64,000 nt of DNA from Schistosoma mansoni (lineage: Eukaryota > Platyhelminthes > Trematoda > Strigeidida > Schistosomatidae): the NCBI RefSeq assembly GCF_000237925.1, contig NW_017386089.1, forward strand, positions 186,001 to 250,000. Direction: 5' to 3'. The translations under genes were made by a program, and so were the position numbers. The notes below the pieces were generated by a model, which saw only the letters and a list, made by a program, of their open reading frames with translations, was not told the DNA's origin and searched no databases. Positions 1 to 12,074 of the stretch are shown piece by piece; the first letter of the stretch is position 1, and each line of letters starts with the position of its first letter.

Positions 1-243
1 GTGGATGGGACACACATTGAGGAAAGCATCACACTACAACACGTGATAGCTCTAACTTGGAATTCTAAAGCGATACGGATAAGAGGAAGGCGAAAGAACA
101 CATTGAGTTGGGAATTGGAAGCAGACATGAAATGGATGAATAGCAGCTGAAAAGAACTGGAAACGATTGATCAAGACAGAGTTGGACTGAGAATTATGAT
201 GAGCAGCCTATGCTCCACGAGGTGTAACAGGCGTAAGTAAGTA
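1..243 (+). mobile_element. RTE-type LINE, 5'-truncated 3' end
   Basis: The stretch resembles the 3' end of the RTE element at 55,570-58,601: decayed C-terminal coding sequence (TLRK, then RKAKEHIE, then a QPMLH-like end) followed by a GTAAGTAAGTAA tail. The copy runs in from outside the window. The repeated GTAA tail is also seen at the 3' ends of the copies at 20.9 and 55.6 kb, so it marks the true 3' terminus. Confidence 0.75.
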
Positions 244-833
244 ACTGATAATTAAATGCTTATAAGCTTAAACCTTCTTTTTGTAGTTATGTGAATCTAC
301 ACCTGAAATCAGTTGAAGAATGATGTAAATTTATTCTGCAAAGTTTTATCCAAAACAAACGATGATTATACAAATATAAGTCATTGAAAATTTGTGTAAG
401 TATTATCAGAAGTTTTTGATTGCCTGATCTATATTGTCTTCTATCGGTGCCATTTAAAACTGTTAATAGCGTACAAATTAATAATCCTGATGACTAAAAT
501 CTCGTCTCTTTCAATAAATCAAAACTGATTATTTGAATAAAAGTGATAGATGAAATGGTTGAAGATTTAGGAAAATGTCGCCGCTAATTTGTTTATTACA
601 ATGAAATGTTAAACGAGTAGACGGCAGCCAAAACACTTAAGAGTTTTAAAGAAAATGCAAAATTAGATGTTCTGGTAAGTGGAGAAACTATGTATACAGC
701 TGTATAAATGAATATTACAGTTAGGTTACTGTATTTGCATAATATGAAAAGCGAGACCAGTGTATCCACTAATTATCCAGTGTTTATTCAAAATAAAGGG
801 TTTGGATTTTATCGAAAATCAAATACTTGCTTA
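244..833. other. AT-rich spacer, no gene seen
   Basis: No coding, RNA or repeat signal that I can support. Confidence 0.5.
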
Positions 834-1019
834 TTAGCAGAGATGGATAGTGGCTAGCAGTGTCCTACTACTTACCCATCAACTGGATGTACCTGTATTC
901 CAGAATTGATGTTCACACCTGGACTCCAACCCAATATTTTTCACTTCAAAAACCATCGCGTCATCCAATTAGCTACTAAGTCATGATAGTTACTAGCTTG
1001 TGCAATGAGGTGAACAATA
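834..1019 (-). repeat. Sm-alpha-type SINE copy, diverged
   Basis: On the minus strand this matches the tRNA-like and hammerhead part of the copy at 11,345-11,535: a tRNA-like head, an AACATCAA block, and the conserved CACTATCCATCT end. The hammerhead core is no longer intact. Confidence 0.7.
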
Positions 1020-1289
1020 AATGAAAAATGAATTAAATATTTACTTGCTTAATTTGTCAGGAAGAAAACGAATCTCAGTTATTATATAAATAAATTGCAT
1101 ATTAGAATGTGTGCTACTAATTTATTATCACAGTCGGAAATCTTCGGATTTCGTTCGAGTTTATCTTTAAAATCAATGTATACACAAGTAAAAAGTCAAC
1201 TTCAATGCATTATTAATAAAGTTTTAATATAGAGTTGTGAATAAAAGTCCAAATTATACTATTCTATTGAAAGTTAAGCACAACTGTAA

Positions 1290-1865
1290 AAAGAACTAAC
1301 TATTTTCGTTGAGTGCTGTTAGAGGTATGGGGGCAGTTATCACTTCCCGGTTGCCCACACTGTGGAAGAGTTCTTCTAAAGGTACATGAAAAGGAAATCG
1401 GGTTAGAAGTTGTCTTGGTGACCTGAGAGCGTGACCGCAGTGCCCAAGGGACAACTGCTTGAGGTCGGTCACACACGACCTTTTTGTGGGGGATTTTTGA
1501 CGTGTTAGCTCCGTTCTTCAAAGGACCTTACCGCCGGAGACGGATATCCGTGAGATGAGGCGAGGTGTGCAGTTTTAGGGTCGACCTTTTTTAACACCAC
1601 CCCTTCTTGTGGGAAGGCAGGCTGTCTGAAGGAAACACCTACCTGCCGTCACACCTCTGTACAGTCAGCGGTACGAATTCGCCTTCAGACCTTGGGTTTG
1701 CCGCTTTTAGTATCACCGCTCTTCAACCGACCTGTCTGGCATGGTAGGACCTTGAGGAACGATTGTTTCAGCCAGTATAGCTTGATTGATTCATCACGAT
1801 AGGCAAGCCCGACCACCACGTCAAGGTAGCAGCAAAGGTCGGGTAGCAGCAACGGTCAGGAGTAG
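1290..1865. repeat. GC-rich dispersed repeat, probably a LINE untranslated region
   Basis: A block of about 575 bases clearly richer in GC than its flanks, with sharp edges. It has no long open frame. Its composition and length suit an untranslated part of a schistosome LINE, but no coding part is attached here, so the family is not proven. It ends in a duplicated GGTAGCAGCAA-type motif near 1,830-1,855. Confidence 0.5.
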
Positions 1866-2568
1866 CATGCTTATTAATTTAAAGCACTGATATAATTCAT
1901 TCTACACTAATTATTTCATCTATGTTTAAAATCTAAGTAAATGTATATTGGTACCTATGGGATTTTAGTGAAAAATTATTAATATTAACGTCAATAGGGA
2001 TTAGAAAATTGTTACTTTGTTTACGTTTCAGTTGGTAACCAGAGTTTAAATAATGTGCATCATCTGTTAATATTCAATAGTGAATAGTTAATGGAGAAGA
2101 ATAACTAATTAGCTTCATCTAGTTATTAATGTTCAATATTAATTCTTACTATGAACTCTAAAACGTGAAATATATCCATTTCCTTAACACTCCATTTGTA
2201 TGGCAAATAGTATATGTTAGATATCAATAAACCATTAATTAGTTGAATGAAATAAACTAGAATGGCGCCTTATCTAAGAATATGTATACCATTACAATGA
2301 AACAATTAGTGTATAAATTGTAAGCATTAGTCTTCCCTAACATCTTTTAAAATCAACATTTAATGGTAATGATAAGTTGGAAACGTTGGATCACTATACA
2401 TAAGATATATATGAAATGAAAATCAGTCAATACATATACTTGCCAAAAATATCAACTTGTTATTTCTTTCAGAATGTCTTGCTTTCCTTGTTAACTTTCA
2501 AAGTGACTATAAGCTTCACAAAATCATTATATTTAATTAAAGTAACCCACTGTATGTCTATAAACTCC

Positions 2569-2857
2569 GCCTGTAGCTGTTCTAGAATTACTGCCGGTCC
2601 AAAGCCCGGGTAAAAGTGGAGGGTTGGACATGGGGTTAGCGACCCCATCCCGTAGAAAAACTAACTCGCCAAGAAAACGCTAACCATGAAAAATAATTCA
2701 AACCATTTGAACTCTGCCCTAAGAGTTGAAGGAATAAGCAGATATGAAAAGGATGAATAACAACTGGAAAGAACTGGAAATGATTGCCTAGGACAGAGTT
2801 GGGTGGAGAATGCTGGTGGGCGGCCTATGCTCCTCAACGAGGGGTCACTGTCTGTCT
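2569..2857 (+). mobile_element. Internally deleted RTE-type element (about 0.29 kb)
   Basis: Bases about 2,569-2,735 match the 5' end of the RTE at 58.6-58.44 kb (shared CATGGGGTTAGCGACCC and GAGTTGAAGGAATAA). Bases about 2,736-2,857 match its 3' coding end (shared GGCGGCCTATGCTCC). The roughly 2.7 kb between these parts, holding the endonuclease and reverse transcriptase, is absent. Confidence 0.75.
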
Positions 2858-3865
2858 ATTAACTAAAAATTAATACATACTTATTGTTACTTATTGTTAC
2901 AGTCGCTTCAATCGTGTGTAATATATATATATATATAAGAATATCAGAGTTTGAATTTAGCATTATACATATATATGTATATATATACCCTTTTTTATAA
3001 AACCGCACTTGGGGAAGAAAGAAAACGGAAACCAATACCTCATTATCCGGTTTAAATTTAAAGTAAACAAATAATATGTGTTAACTGTCAACATGAGAGA
3101 AAAAAAAGGTAATCAAGTTGATATTCTAGTCACACTTTTTTTCCCAGACGTTTACCGCTGTATTATGAATAGTATATATACTTTTTCGATGCTTATGTCA
3201 ATTATTCATTTGTTTATGTTAAACATGGTTGACTGTTGATAATAATTTGAATAAACCAAAGTATAAAATCAATAATGGAGCTTAGTCTGTTCATTATACC
3301 TTTAACTTGGTTAGATACAAAACAAAACATAATCATATGATCTGAAGATTTTTTGTACTGTGCTTACAAAATAACGAGAAGAACATACAACTCCACAGTA
3401 CAAAAAGTAAAAAAAGCAACGGTTTGTAAGGATATAAAGATGAGCTTCACTTAAAGTTAACGATTGTTATCGTAAAGCCTAAGTGAATACAAATGTATTG
3501 ATAGTTCGATAGAGTTCCATCTGATAGATAAGGTGTACAATGTAGATTAAATGGATGCAATCAAAATTATCAATAATCAAGCTAATTTCACCTCACTAAA
3601 ATTTGTTGAAGCCATAGAAATTAGAAGGTTTTAACCTCATTTTTGTATTCGATAAAAGTCAGTAGTTAACCTACAACTACTTTGGTAACACAAACAAGCC
3701 AAACGTACTAATGTTTCTTTTTTTACTTAACTGTAGTAACTATCTGATGAGTTAAACTCAAATTTCTTTCACCTCTATAAAATTTTTAAAGTTTTGTTAC
3801 GGTGAGTAAGAAAATGATCTTAATATTCTGAAACTATCACCTCAAGAAGTCGCTTCGTATTGTTT
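2858..3865. other. AT-rich spacer with TA microsatellites
   Basis: Short TA runs near 2,919-2,936 and 2,962-2,990; otherwise no gene or recognised repeat. Confidence 0.5.
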
Positions 3866-4378
3866 GTTTGAATCTTCCCATTGATGTTTAGGACTACAAT
3901 TGATCAGTCTCTTATTGGCATATGTGCATACTGTGCGTATTGCCTCGATATGGCCTTAATTCACAAGCATTATACACAAACATGGATAGTGGCAAGCAAT
4001 GGAATCCAGGACGCGAGTTTTATTAGTATTAAATTTTATTCTTTTTTACTCCGGGACACAAGTTAACAACAAAATGGTTTCTATTCACTTGGTGTTGTTT
4101 ACTTTTATCTTCCTATTGATGTTTAGGACTGCGATTGATCAGTTTCTTATTGACATAAGTGGATACTATGCGTATCGCCTCAACATTGGCTATCAGGACT
4201 CAGTAGCTAAGTGGATAATGCAGTGGTGTTTGGAGCGAAAGATACTGAGTTCGAGTCCCAGAGTGAACATCAACTCTGAGATGCAGATGCATCCAGCTGA
4301 CGAGTTTTGAATAGGACGAAACGCGCATCCTGGATTCCACTGCTAGGCACTATCCATCTTTGCTTATAAAAATGGTCT
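3866..4378. repeat. Cluster of Sm-alpha-type SINE pieces
   Basis: Two minus-orientation pieces (about 3,878-4,030 and 4,113-4,185) share the TTGATGTTTAGGACT and CTTATTG motifs. They are followed directly by a plus-orientation copy (about 4,186-4,378) with a tRNA-like head (box B-like GTTCGAGTCCC at 4,249-4,259) and a hammerhead-like core (CTGACGAG then GACGAAAC) near 4,297-4,322. Helix II of this core is weakened. Confidence 0.75.
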
Positions 4379-4639
4379 CTAGTTAACCATTTAGTGAAAG
4401 ACTATGACTATTATGTAAAACTATAGAATGGACATAAATTTTAATATCATAAATTCAAAATAAATACTTTGACAAATTGACTTCCGTTTGCTCTGTATAT
4501 CATTTGATAAAATTTGACCGAAAAGGAAATGCTTCCTTTTTTTCAGTTTGCATATTTCTTTCTTAGTTTTTTTTCTAACAGCATAATCTGTGACTCTATT
4601 CGATGATAACTCATTACTAACAGTTGAATTAACTAATCG

Positions 4640-4930
4640 ATCTAAGCTAGACCACCATTAAAAAACTGGAAGCATTGAACGGCTGTTTCATCATAGTATA
4701 AGACCCCTCAGCAATGCGTATACACGATCGCGCACATGAGACTCGAACTCAAGATCTTCAGTCTTGCGTCCGAACACTTAACCCTGTAGGTCGAGGGTCC
4801 ATGGTTCAAATCTCGTGTGCTGGATGCGCACTGTTGAGGGGTCCAATACTAGGACAAAACAGCTGTCCACTGCTTCCAAGTTATAATGGCGATCAACTGT
4901 TAAAATATGTCAATCTCCACAAGTTCCCGT
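4640..4930. repeat. Second hammerhead SINE family, inverted pair
   Basis: A minus-orientation copy (about 4,640-4,785) is fused head to head with a plus-orientation copy (about 4,786-4,930). Both hold the GCGCACTG-CTGAGG-type region. In the minus copy the outer helix reads GCATTG at 4,672-4,677 paired with CAATGC at 4,712-4,717, a paired change relative to GCACTG/CAGTGC elsewhere. Confidence 0.7.
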
Positions 4931-5039
4931 AATGATAACTCAATATTATTTTATTGTTTTATTGATAATCATTTTCGTTCTTCTGCCTATTTTATATAAT
5001 CATGTTTCAGTTGGTATTACTCTAATATACCAGTATTGT

Positions 5040-5420
5040 TTACAATAATAAAATTCTGCCAAAAAATGGATGAGTAGGTTCACTTGTAATAATCATGACT
5101 GGGCCGAAATAGTCTACTCCTGTCGTTGCGAACGGGAAGTCGGGTGTTATCCGCGTAGGTGGTAAGTCTCCCATCAGTTGTGACATCGGTCTGGCTGATC
5201 TAATACGGCAGCCTATACATTTATGTGTGATCCTCTTAACTGTAGTAGTGCCCTTTAAGATCCAAAACCTTTTGCGCAAAGCGGCTAGTGTGTAGTACAC
5301 CCCCATGTGTCCCTCAGCTTGATGGTAGTGACAAATGATGAGCTCCGTTATAGGGTGTTTGCTGGGTAGAATAATCGGATGTTTCTGCTCTAACGGGAGA
5401 TGTATGTACTTTCTAATAAG
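5040..5420 (-). mobile_element. BEL/Pao retroelement fossil, integrase fragment
   Basis: The minus frame reads as the integrase zinc-binding region and the start of the catalytic core of a BEL/Pao element: HKCIGCR, then a proline-rich linker, then TTGVDYFGPV, a typical Pao integrase entry. Only this scrap remains; the element is broken, has no visible LTRs, and is probably old. Confidence 0.75.
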
Positions 5421-5940
5421 TGAAAACTATAATAAAAATTGGTTTTGCTGATGTTTCACTACTTAGACTACTAGTTATTAACATCAAGTAACAAAACTGT
5501 CATTAAAAACAATTTTGTTTTATTTTTCACTTGATGGAAAGTCCATATTTCAAATGATAATGTATATGAGTAGTTGTCTGTTAAGTAGTATTGTCTTAAA
5601 AAAATCTACTCTGTTTATGATAAACGTCTTAGTTATGATACAATCTATTGCCAATAAGTGTTACCTTTTAAACTAAATGTAGATGTAAAGTGTAATTTTG
5701 AGTATCTGTGTACATCTAATTTGATTTGTACTATGATAACAAGCTACATTTTTATTATTTTAGACGATACAATAAAATAATGTAACTTTCCTTAGAGTAA
5801 CTGATTTCAAAAAATGCATGTAAAGAAGGAAGAATGGATTAAAGTAATGTGTATTTTCTGTATGTTAAAATATTCCAAAATCAGTAAAACTATTGCTGAC
5901 TTTTAAAAATTGAAATATATCTCATTCGGTAAGTCATAAA
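5421..5940. other. AT-rich spacer, nothing recognised
   Basis: No gene or repeat seen. Confidence 0.45.
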
Positions 5941-5944
5941 TACG

Positions 5945-6320
5945 GTAGCAAGCTCTCGTAATAATCACATGCTCACCAGTGACTAACTTCAAGATGAATT
6001 TCTTGGGGTTCTAGTGACAAGCTGTGACATGTGGAGTCCAATCCATGTCGAGTGTGAGACAGTTATCCACCTCGGACAATGAATGTAGGGTTGCGAAAGA
6101 TCATGGATTGATTGAAGTTAAATATTTACACCATTGGATGCCGGCTCAGTGGTCTACAGGTTAAGCGTTCAAGCACGTTACCGAAGGTTTTATGTTTGAG
6201 TCCAACATGCATGGTTGCAGATGTGCACTGGTGATGAGTCCCATACTATGATGAAAAGGCTTTTCAGCACTTTCTGGTTTTCGATGTTAGTCTAGCTTAG
6301 ATCGACTCACGAATTCAACT
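5945..6320 (+). repeat. Second hammerhead SINE family, near full-length diverged copy
   Basis: Order of parts: a 5' segment (GCTCACCAGTGACT to the GATTGAAGTTA block), then a tRNA-like segment starting GCCGGCTCAGTGGTCTA, then a hammerhead-like region (TGATGAGTCCC then GATGAAAA), then the GACTCACGAATTCAAC 3' end. The core differs from consensus at paired positions, so self-cleavage is doubtful. Confidence 0.7.
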
Positions 6321-7017
6321 GTTATAATGTAATCAAACAAACATTTTATAAATGGCATACTATTTAATCTAAACTATTAAGTTAAATATTTGATTTCAGA
6401 TGAAGTTAAAAGGTACAAAGACGAACAGAAGGTTTATGCGAAAATACTGTCAACTCTATTGTACAACATTATTAATTATTATTAATATAGGCAGCATTTA
6501 GGGAAATATGTGACTGATTCGAAACACATTGTACTAAATACTTTTCTTCATTGACAAGATTACCTTCAGAAACCCGTTTCTAAAGGTGTTTATAAACTTA
6601 ATACTTCCAATTTCTGTATTTTATATGTCACTGAGAACATAAAGTCATTTATTCAAATATCATTTTCTAGGTCACAATATCTGCTATGGTCTATTACTGC
6701 TTTCCAACTCTTCATCACACGAAATAACCTCCAATTCATTATTCGTTTCACTAGGCTTTACACTTATACACCTAAATAACATTAATTTGAAATTTTGTAT
6801 TATTTCTCAATGCTTTACAGCATAAATGACGTTCTAAATAGATGTGATCAGCCAGACAACAAATCAACCTAGGTTTTCAAGCTGCAGTTACTTGGCATAG
6901 TAAATAGTTAGTTTACAGGGTATCTTGTATTTAGAAATAAATACAACATTAAATACTAAATAATGTTTGCTAACTCTTTTTATTTCCATTTATCATTCCC
7001 CGCCATTTGTGAATCAA
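6321..7017. other. AT-rich spacer, nothing recognised
   Basis: No gene or repeat seen. Confidence 0.45.
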
Positions 7018-7255
7018 ACAATTTTCATGGTTGAAATCATGAGTCAATTGAAGCTAGACCACCATGGAAAACCTGTAAGCACTGGACGGCCATTTCGTCC
7101 TATTGTGGGACTCCTCAGCAGCGTGCATCCACGATCCCGCCTCACGAGATTCGGACCCAGTACCTACCAGTCTCGCTCCAGAGCACTTAATCGATAGATT
7201 ATTAATCTTTAGTTGACTCATGATTTCAACTATGAAAATACTGAAATCTCCATAA
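7018..7255 (-). repeat. Second hammerhead SINE family, minus copy with good core
   Basis: Minus strand: tRNA-like segment, then GATCGTGGATGCACG, then the hammerhead region, then the GTCTAGC-TTCAATTGACTC 3' end. The last part (about 7,205-7,255) repeats the 3' end in the opposite direction, so this is a foldback copy like those at 24 and 28 kb. Confidence 0.75.
7079..7127 (-). ncRNA. Hammerhead ribozyme-like core (type I layout)
   Basis: Minus strand order: outer helix strand ending CTG, core CTGAGGA, helix II GTCC/GGAC with loop CACAATA-type, core GAAA, short helix III, then GTC followed by CAGTGC closing the outer helix. CTGANGA and GAAA are the family's fixed bases. One extra base interrupts the outer helix. 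Activity is inferred, not shown. Confidence 0.55.
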
Positions 7256-7314
7256 AAACCCCTTCTGATTATAATCAAACAATTATTTTCATGATTGGAA
7301 TCGATCTTAAGAAA

Positions 7315-7317
<3 letters not shown>

Positions 7318-7358
<41 letters not shown>
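7318..7358. repeat. (AT)n microsatellite
   Basis: About 20 AT units. Confidence 0.95.
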
Positions 7359-7362
<4 letters not shown>

Positions 7363-8527
7363 ACCTTATAATAATACATATTCAAACTAACATCATTTTC
7401 TTCATTACCGTCTGTTCTATAACTATTACAGTTACGTAAAGTAATTAAGCATGAACTTCCACTGCCCCATCATTTGAGCTCAGGTTTATCCATTCCAATT
7501 ACATCACTGCAGTTAATCTTACTTATTGCAATATTAAATTAATGCTTCTAGTTTTTTCCAGTGCAACACAATATGAAAATATTGCCGTCATAAAATCGTC
7601 TCAGCAAACTATTTACAAGAGAACAAATGTTTTCTCATTAAACATCTGTTATGTAATATATTAATTAAGGCGTTGAAATTATTTAAGCCCCTATTATCCC
7701 GATGTATATTTTATTTGCAAACTGAGAATATAGAAGCTTCTCATCAAAAAACTTTATATGTATTTAACAAAGAAATGTCTAATTAAATGACTTATAACCA
7801 ATTGTGTAATTTAAGTAGGAGGATTAACAAGGATTGATTGATAATCGGTTGTTGTACGTAAACAAACCGGGTTACTAGAAAGTGTAGATAGATCGAAAAT
7901 ATCTATTGTAATCAAGAGATCATTAGGAATGCAATACAGATTGTATGAAATTACAGAAGTCATTATTCCTTCATTCGTGTGACTTATGAAAACTTCAGTG
8001 ACCATTACAATGTGAAAGATTCTATTGATTTCAGTTATTCTTTTATGAGGAATTATTCTTTTTAAAACCCTAACATTCCATTATGCAACCTATGTTTGAT
8101 CATATACGCGTTAAAAATAATAGAAGTATAAGTAATTTGTCTTTTGATGGACTGATTGTATCAGAAGCTTCCTTGATAAAATACAACTAATTTATTTCAG
8201 TTTTGTCGTAGAACAACCTACGTGATAACTTATAAGTCATTTGTAATGATATTTTGTTAGGTTTTCGATATAATATTTGGAAGGTTTCTGTGGTGAGTAG
8301 TGTGAGTTCGTAATAACTTTCTAGGTTCTCAAATGTATTTAAAGACATATATGTGATGTTGATTGTGGCCAATCCTATTCATACACGTGGGCGAATTAAA
8401 CGTTTATTCTCTCATATTAATTACATGTATTTGTGACCGTTAATTTGCCATTATCTGTATCTACTTCAGGTCTATTCGAATAGATGTAGTGACCCATAAC
8501 CCTAATGACTCCAAAGGTTATGTCATT
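7359..8527. other. AT-rich spacer, nothing recognised
   Basis: Only short chance open frames; no repeat recognised. Confidence 0.45.
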
Positions 8528-8790
8528 TTTCTTGTCTTCCAAAACAAAAATTTACTAGGACACCCCAAAAAAAGTTCACAAGCCCAGAACAAATTACTTG
8601 TCAGCTGACTATCGACTTTCCCATAGAATCATCAACGAGTGAAATTCATTACCTCATCACGTGGTTGAGGCTCCATCCGTCGACTCTTTCAAAAGAAAGT
8701 TGGATCAGCTGAGAGACCATCATTGCCAGGACTAACACAGGCCATCAAGCCTCCTGTCCTTTCCAAACTGAAACTGATTTTACAAAGGCT
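8528..8790 (+). mobile_element. CR1-like LINE, C-terminal fragment
   Basis: The plus frame reads NSLPHHVVEAPSVDSFKRKL followed by DQLRDHH, the typical C-terminal end of the reverse transcriptase of CR1/Jockey-type LINEs. In-frame stops lie upstream in the same frame. Only the 3' coding end is present. Confidence 0.75.
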
Positions 8791-9519
8791 TTTTTATAAA
8801 GTAATTGGTTGAATTCCTATTACAACAGTTTTTTAAGATGATGAATGGGATAAATGGTATATTACAGAATACCTTTACTAAATTTTAAATTTACCTTAAA
8901 CTATCAGTTTACACTTAGTAATTTATATTTAGTGTAATAAGTGAAATTTGTCATTTGTTTTGGCTCAGCTTAAAGATTGACTACAATATTTTGAACAGTG
9001 AAACATTTTCTTTAAAATATATGTATAAAAGTTGGATTTAATTCATATTAGGACTGTCAGAGTTGCAGATAACTCTTGGAACCTATGAGAAAAATAATCA
9101 GAAGTTATGCAGTGAACGTTTTTGATGTGAACTGACACCTTCTGTTGACAATTCATGGATATAAAACCTTATTTGAAACATAATTAAAACTAAATGATTT
9201 GTCATAATTTAAAGTCTACTTAAATACTATTTTACAAAGAATAAAAGTATAAGTCTCCAGGACGCGCTACAGGAAGAGCATTTTAAAACCACTAACACAA
9301 AATTCATCATTTCATACTTTTATCTATGATTTAAGATAGAATGTGCTGATTATTCAACATTATTTTTAATCTCAGTCATGGTTTTGATCGGTAAAATGTT
9401 TAGCTTTGAGACTAGATATGACTATAAGGTTCTTTGCTTTTTTCAGCAAACCATCTTAGTCTTCAAGAACAGCTATCTTGAAATTATTCGGTAAACTAAA
9501 TGTTCATATTCACTTGGTA
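8791..9519. other. AT-rich spacer, nothing recognised
   Basis: No gene or repeat seen. Confidence 0.45.
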
Positions 9520-9935
9520 TTGTTTGGTTGAATCTTCCCATTGATGTTTAGGACTGCAACTGCTCAGTCTCCAATTGGCATATGTGCATACTGTGCGTAT
9601 TGCCTTGATATAGCCTTAATTCACAAGCATTACAATCAAAGATAGATAGTGGCTAGCATTGGAATATAGGACGCGCGTTTCGTCCTATTTGGTACTTGTC
9701 AGATGGATGTACCTGCATCTAAGTGAGTTTAAACTTCACCCTATTGTACAAGCAAGTGGCTATCAGGACTAAGTAGCTAAGTGGATAGCGCGATGGCGTT
9801 TGAAGCGAAAGGTACTGGGTTCGAGTCCTAGAGTGAACATCAACTCTGAGATGCAGGTACATCCTGCTGAAGGGTCTCAGATAGGACGAAACGTGCGTCC
9901 TGGATTCCACTGCTAACCACTATCCATCTTTGCTT
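9520..9935. repeat. Sm-alpha-type SINE, foldback pair
   Basis: A minus copy (about 9,520-9,735, with CGCGCGTTTCGTCC) meets a plus copy (about 9,750-9,935, with a tRNA-like head and GGACGAAACGTGCG). The two join near the shared tRNA-like end. Both hammerhead cores carry a change at a conserved core base. Confidence 0.75.
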
Positions 9936-10261
9936 AAATGTTCATATATTTTTCATTCCAAAAAGTAGTAATACAGATAATAGTACTTCACAATTGTTGT
10001 TTTATACTTGTGTATAAGAAAGAATTGTGTCTATTAGTTGGTTAGTCATATTATTGTAGATATTATATGATAAATAAAAAAACAGCTGTGACCAAGATTT
10101 ACTGTTATATTAATCAATAAATTAAGGTAAACCGTAACAATGAATAGCATATACAAGAATATGGAAGCGGATTAAACCATGTGAGAAAGAAAGCATTATT
10201 TATGCCATGATGTGACACTCTACTTTTCAAATTAGTGGACTTTTTCCCAGTACAGTTCCTC

Positions 10262-10800
10262 TTTATTTAGATAAAATAGAGTATTGCATCGGTGCCCCCG
10301 AATGCCCTGGTACGGCCGAGAGTGGGGAGAGTCCGCTCTCTCTCTCTCTTGAAATCCTCTCACACGGTCACGCTTATACAGCCTCTGCCAGAGAAGTCCT
10401 ACTCACTGCCTTCCATAGCGGGGGTGTTGCTTACGAAATTGAGAGGACGGAAAGCAAATGTCCAGCGCTTTAACCGGGTTGGTGGACACAAAATGTCTAT
10501 CTAGGGGAGTTGGAAAACCCTGATTCCAAACCAATGGTGCACATGGACTCCAGTATCCTGAGGGAACAAATGGCGTATGAACCAATCGTTGGTCACCGGT
10601 TACGATGGGACTGCATCTCTTTACGATCCTCCACTGTCTTGTGGATCAGACCTTTAGGTCGAAGGCTCCTGGTGTAGCCCCTTAAGAAAACCACCTGTTT
10701 CGGTCTGGGCACCCAGGTAGTATCAAATCCCTCACACAATTAAATGAAATGACAATTTTTTGTGTGGCGCATTTATATCTGATGCCCCCTGGTATCAATA
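10262..10800 (+). repeat. GC-rich non-autonomous retroposon, copy 1
   Basis: The block closely matches 41,923-42,440: GCCCTGGTACGGCCGAGAG near the start, AAGTCCTACTCACTGCCTTC in the middle, and an ATTTATGTG to A-rich end. It includes a CT run near 10,337-10,349. No long coding frame. The plus orientation is chosen because the A-rich end lies on the right in both copies. Confidence 0.7.
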
Positions 10801-10964
10801 TTTATGTGTTTTAATGAAAAAATAAATGACAACCAAATTTTAACAGAAAGCACAATAAAATTTAAATGAGTAAAAATGTTTGAAATATTTTATCAAAAAC
10901 CGAATAATAAACCAAAATTAGATCAATAAATTAGTTTTTAACCAGGTTTCTATGTAATTCAAAT

Positions 10965-11105
10965 GCTTGAAACAATCGATACTGGGTTTGGGTACCAGAG
11001 TGAACACTAACTCTCGGATTCAAGTAAATCTAACTGATGAGTCCCTAATAGAATGAAACACATCTTCTGTATTTTACTGCTAGCCACCAACCATGCTGTT
11101 TAAAA
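10965..11105 (+). repeat. Sm-alpha-like SINE, diverged, core bases kept
   Basis: It keeps the box B-like GGTTTGGGTACC region, AGTGAACACTAACTCT, and CTGATGAGTCCC followed by GATGAAAC, so CTGATGA and GAAA are both present. Flanking helices are poorly matched. Confidence 0.6.
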
Positions 11106-11344
11106 CATGGGATATGAGTACTTGCATTTTTTATATTTGATAAATAAATACAATATAATATAATATAGTAATAAAAAGGTAGCTAAATAAAAATTCACAA
11201 AACCCTGTATAGGTAATAAATACTTTGATATTTCTAATAACTAATAAGATACAATAGTTTATTAGATCTCATTTCATTCCAATGTGACCTGTAACTGATA
11301 TGAATCATTAAATTAATTTAGTATTCTTTGTTTGAATCTTCGCA

Positions 11345-11535
11345 CAAGCAAGTGGCTATCAGGACTCAGTGGCCGAGTGGATAACGTGATGGCGTTTGAA
11401 GCGAAAGATACTGGGTTCGAGTCCTAGAGTGAACATCAACTCTGAGATGCAGGTACATCCAGTTGACGAGTCCCAAATAGGACGAGACGTGCGTCCTGGT
11501 TTCCACTGCTAGCCACTATCCATCTCTGCTTAATA
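11345..11535 (+). repeat. Sm-alpha-type SINE, best tRNA-like head
   Basis: Box A-like TGGCCGAGTGG (11,370-11,380) and box B-like GGTTCGAGTCC (11,414-11,424) have tRNA spacing, as expected for a RNA polymerase III SINE. The hammerhead region follows (TTGACGAGTCCC, GACGAGAC). Both catalytic core strands differ from consensus by one base, so this copy is probably inactive as a ribozyme. Confidence 0.8.
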
Positions 11536-11737
11536 TGAATGATTGTTTGCATATTAAATGTAAAAAAATACCTTTTTTGAGTTCAAGTAATTTGTGAAAC
11601 ATTTGTGAAGTACAAACAATTGCGTTTCATTCAACTGTAAATCTTAGAAGACTAGTCGTATGAATTTATAACACTAATCTATTCTAGTAAACGTCATTGA
11701 ATTGCTTTAATCAAACTAGCATATACTCATTATCAGA

Positions 11738-11828
11738 AGGGGGTTTTGTGGAGATTTTAGTAATTTTATATAGCTGAAATCGTGAGTTAATTGAAGCTAG
11801 ACCATCATGGAAAACCTGGAAGCAATCC
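11738..11828 (-). repeat. Second hammerhead SINE family, 3' end fragment
   Basis: Shares GGGGGTTTTGTGGAGATTTT and the GAAGCTAGACCA-type block with other copies; truncated before the hammerhead. Confidence 0.65.
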
Positions 11829-12074
11829 AAAAATCAATAATCTACATATATTTAATGTACAATAAACTGTTCAGGAAAATCAAAAAAAACTTTATTTCAA
11901 CACTTGATTTCTAATAATAATATCAAGAATTCTAATCCGATTATTCTTTTATCTCCTAATCACTTTGAATAACAAAAATTACAACAGATTAACAAATAAA
12001 CCTTGACTTTAAATTGAATAGATCTTATTTCAATGTTGATTACTTTCCATAACATAATACCAAACATTTAGAAT

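Noticed and set aside
11345-11424. A tRNA gene
   Set aside because: Boxes A and B are present, but the cloverleaf ends do not pair and the sequence continues into the hammerhead repeat; it is a SINE head.
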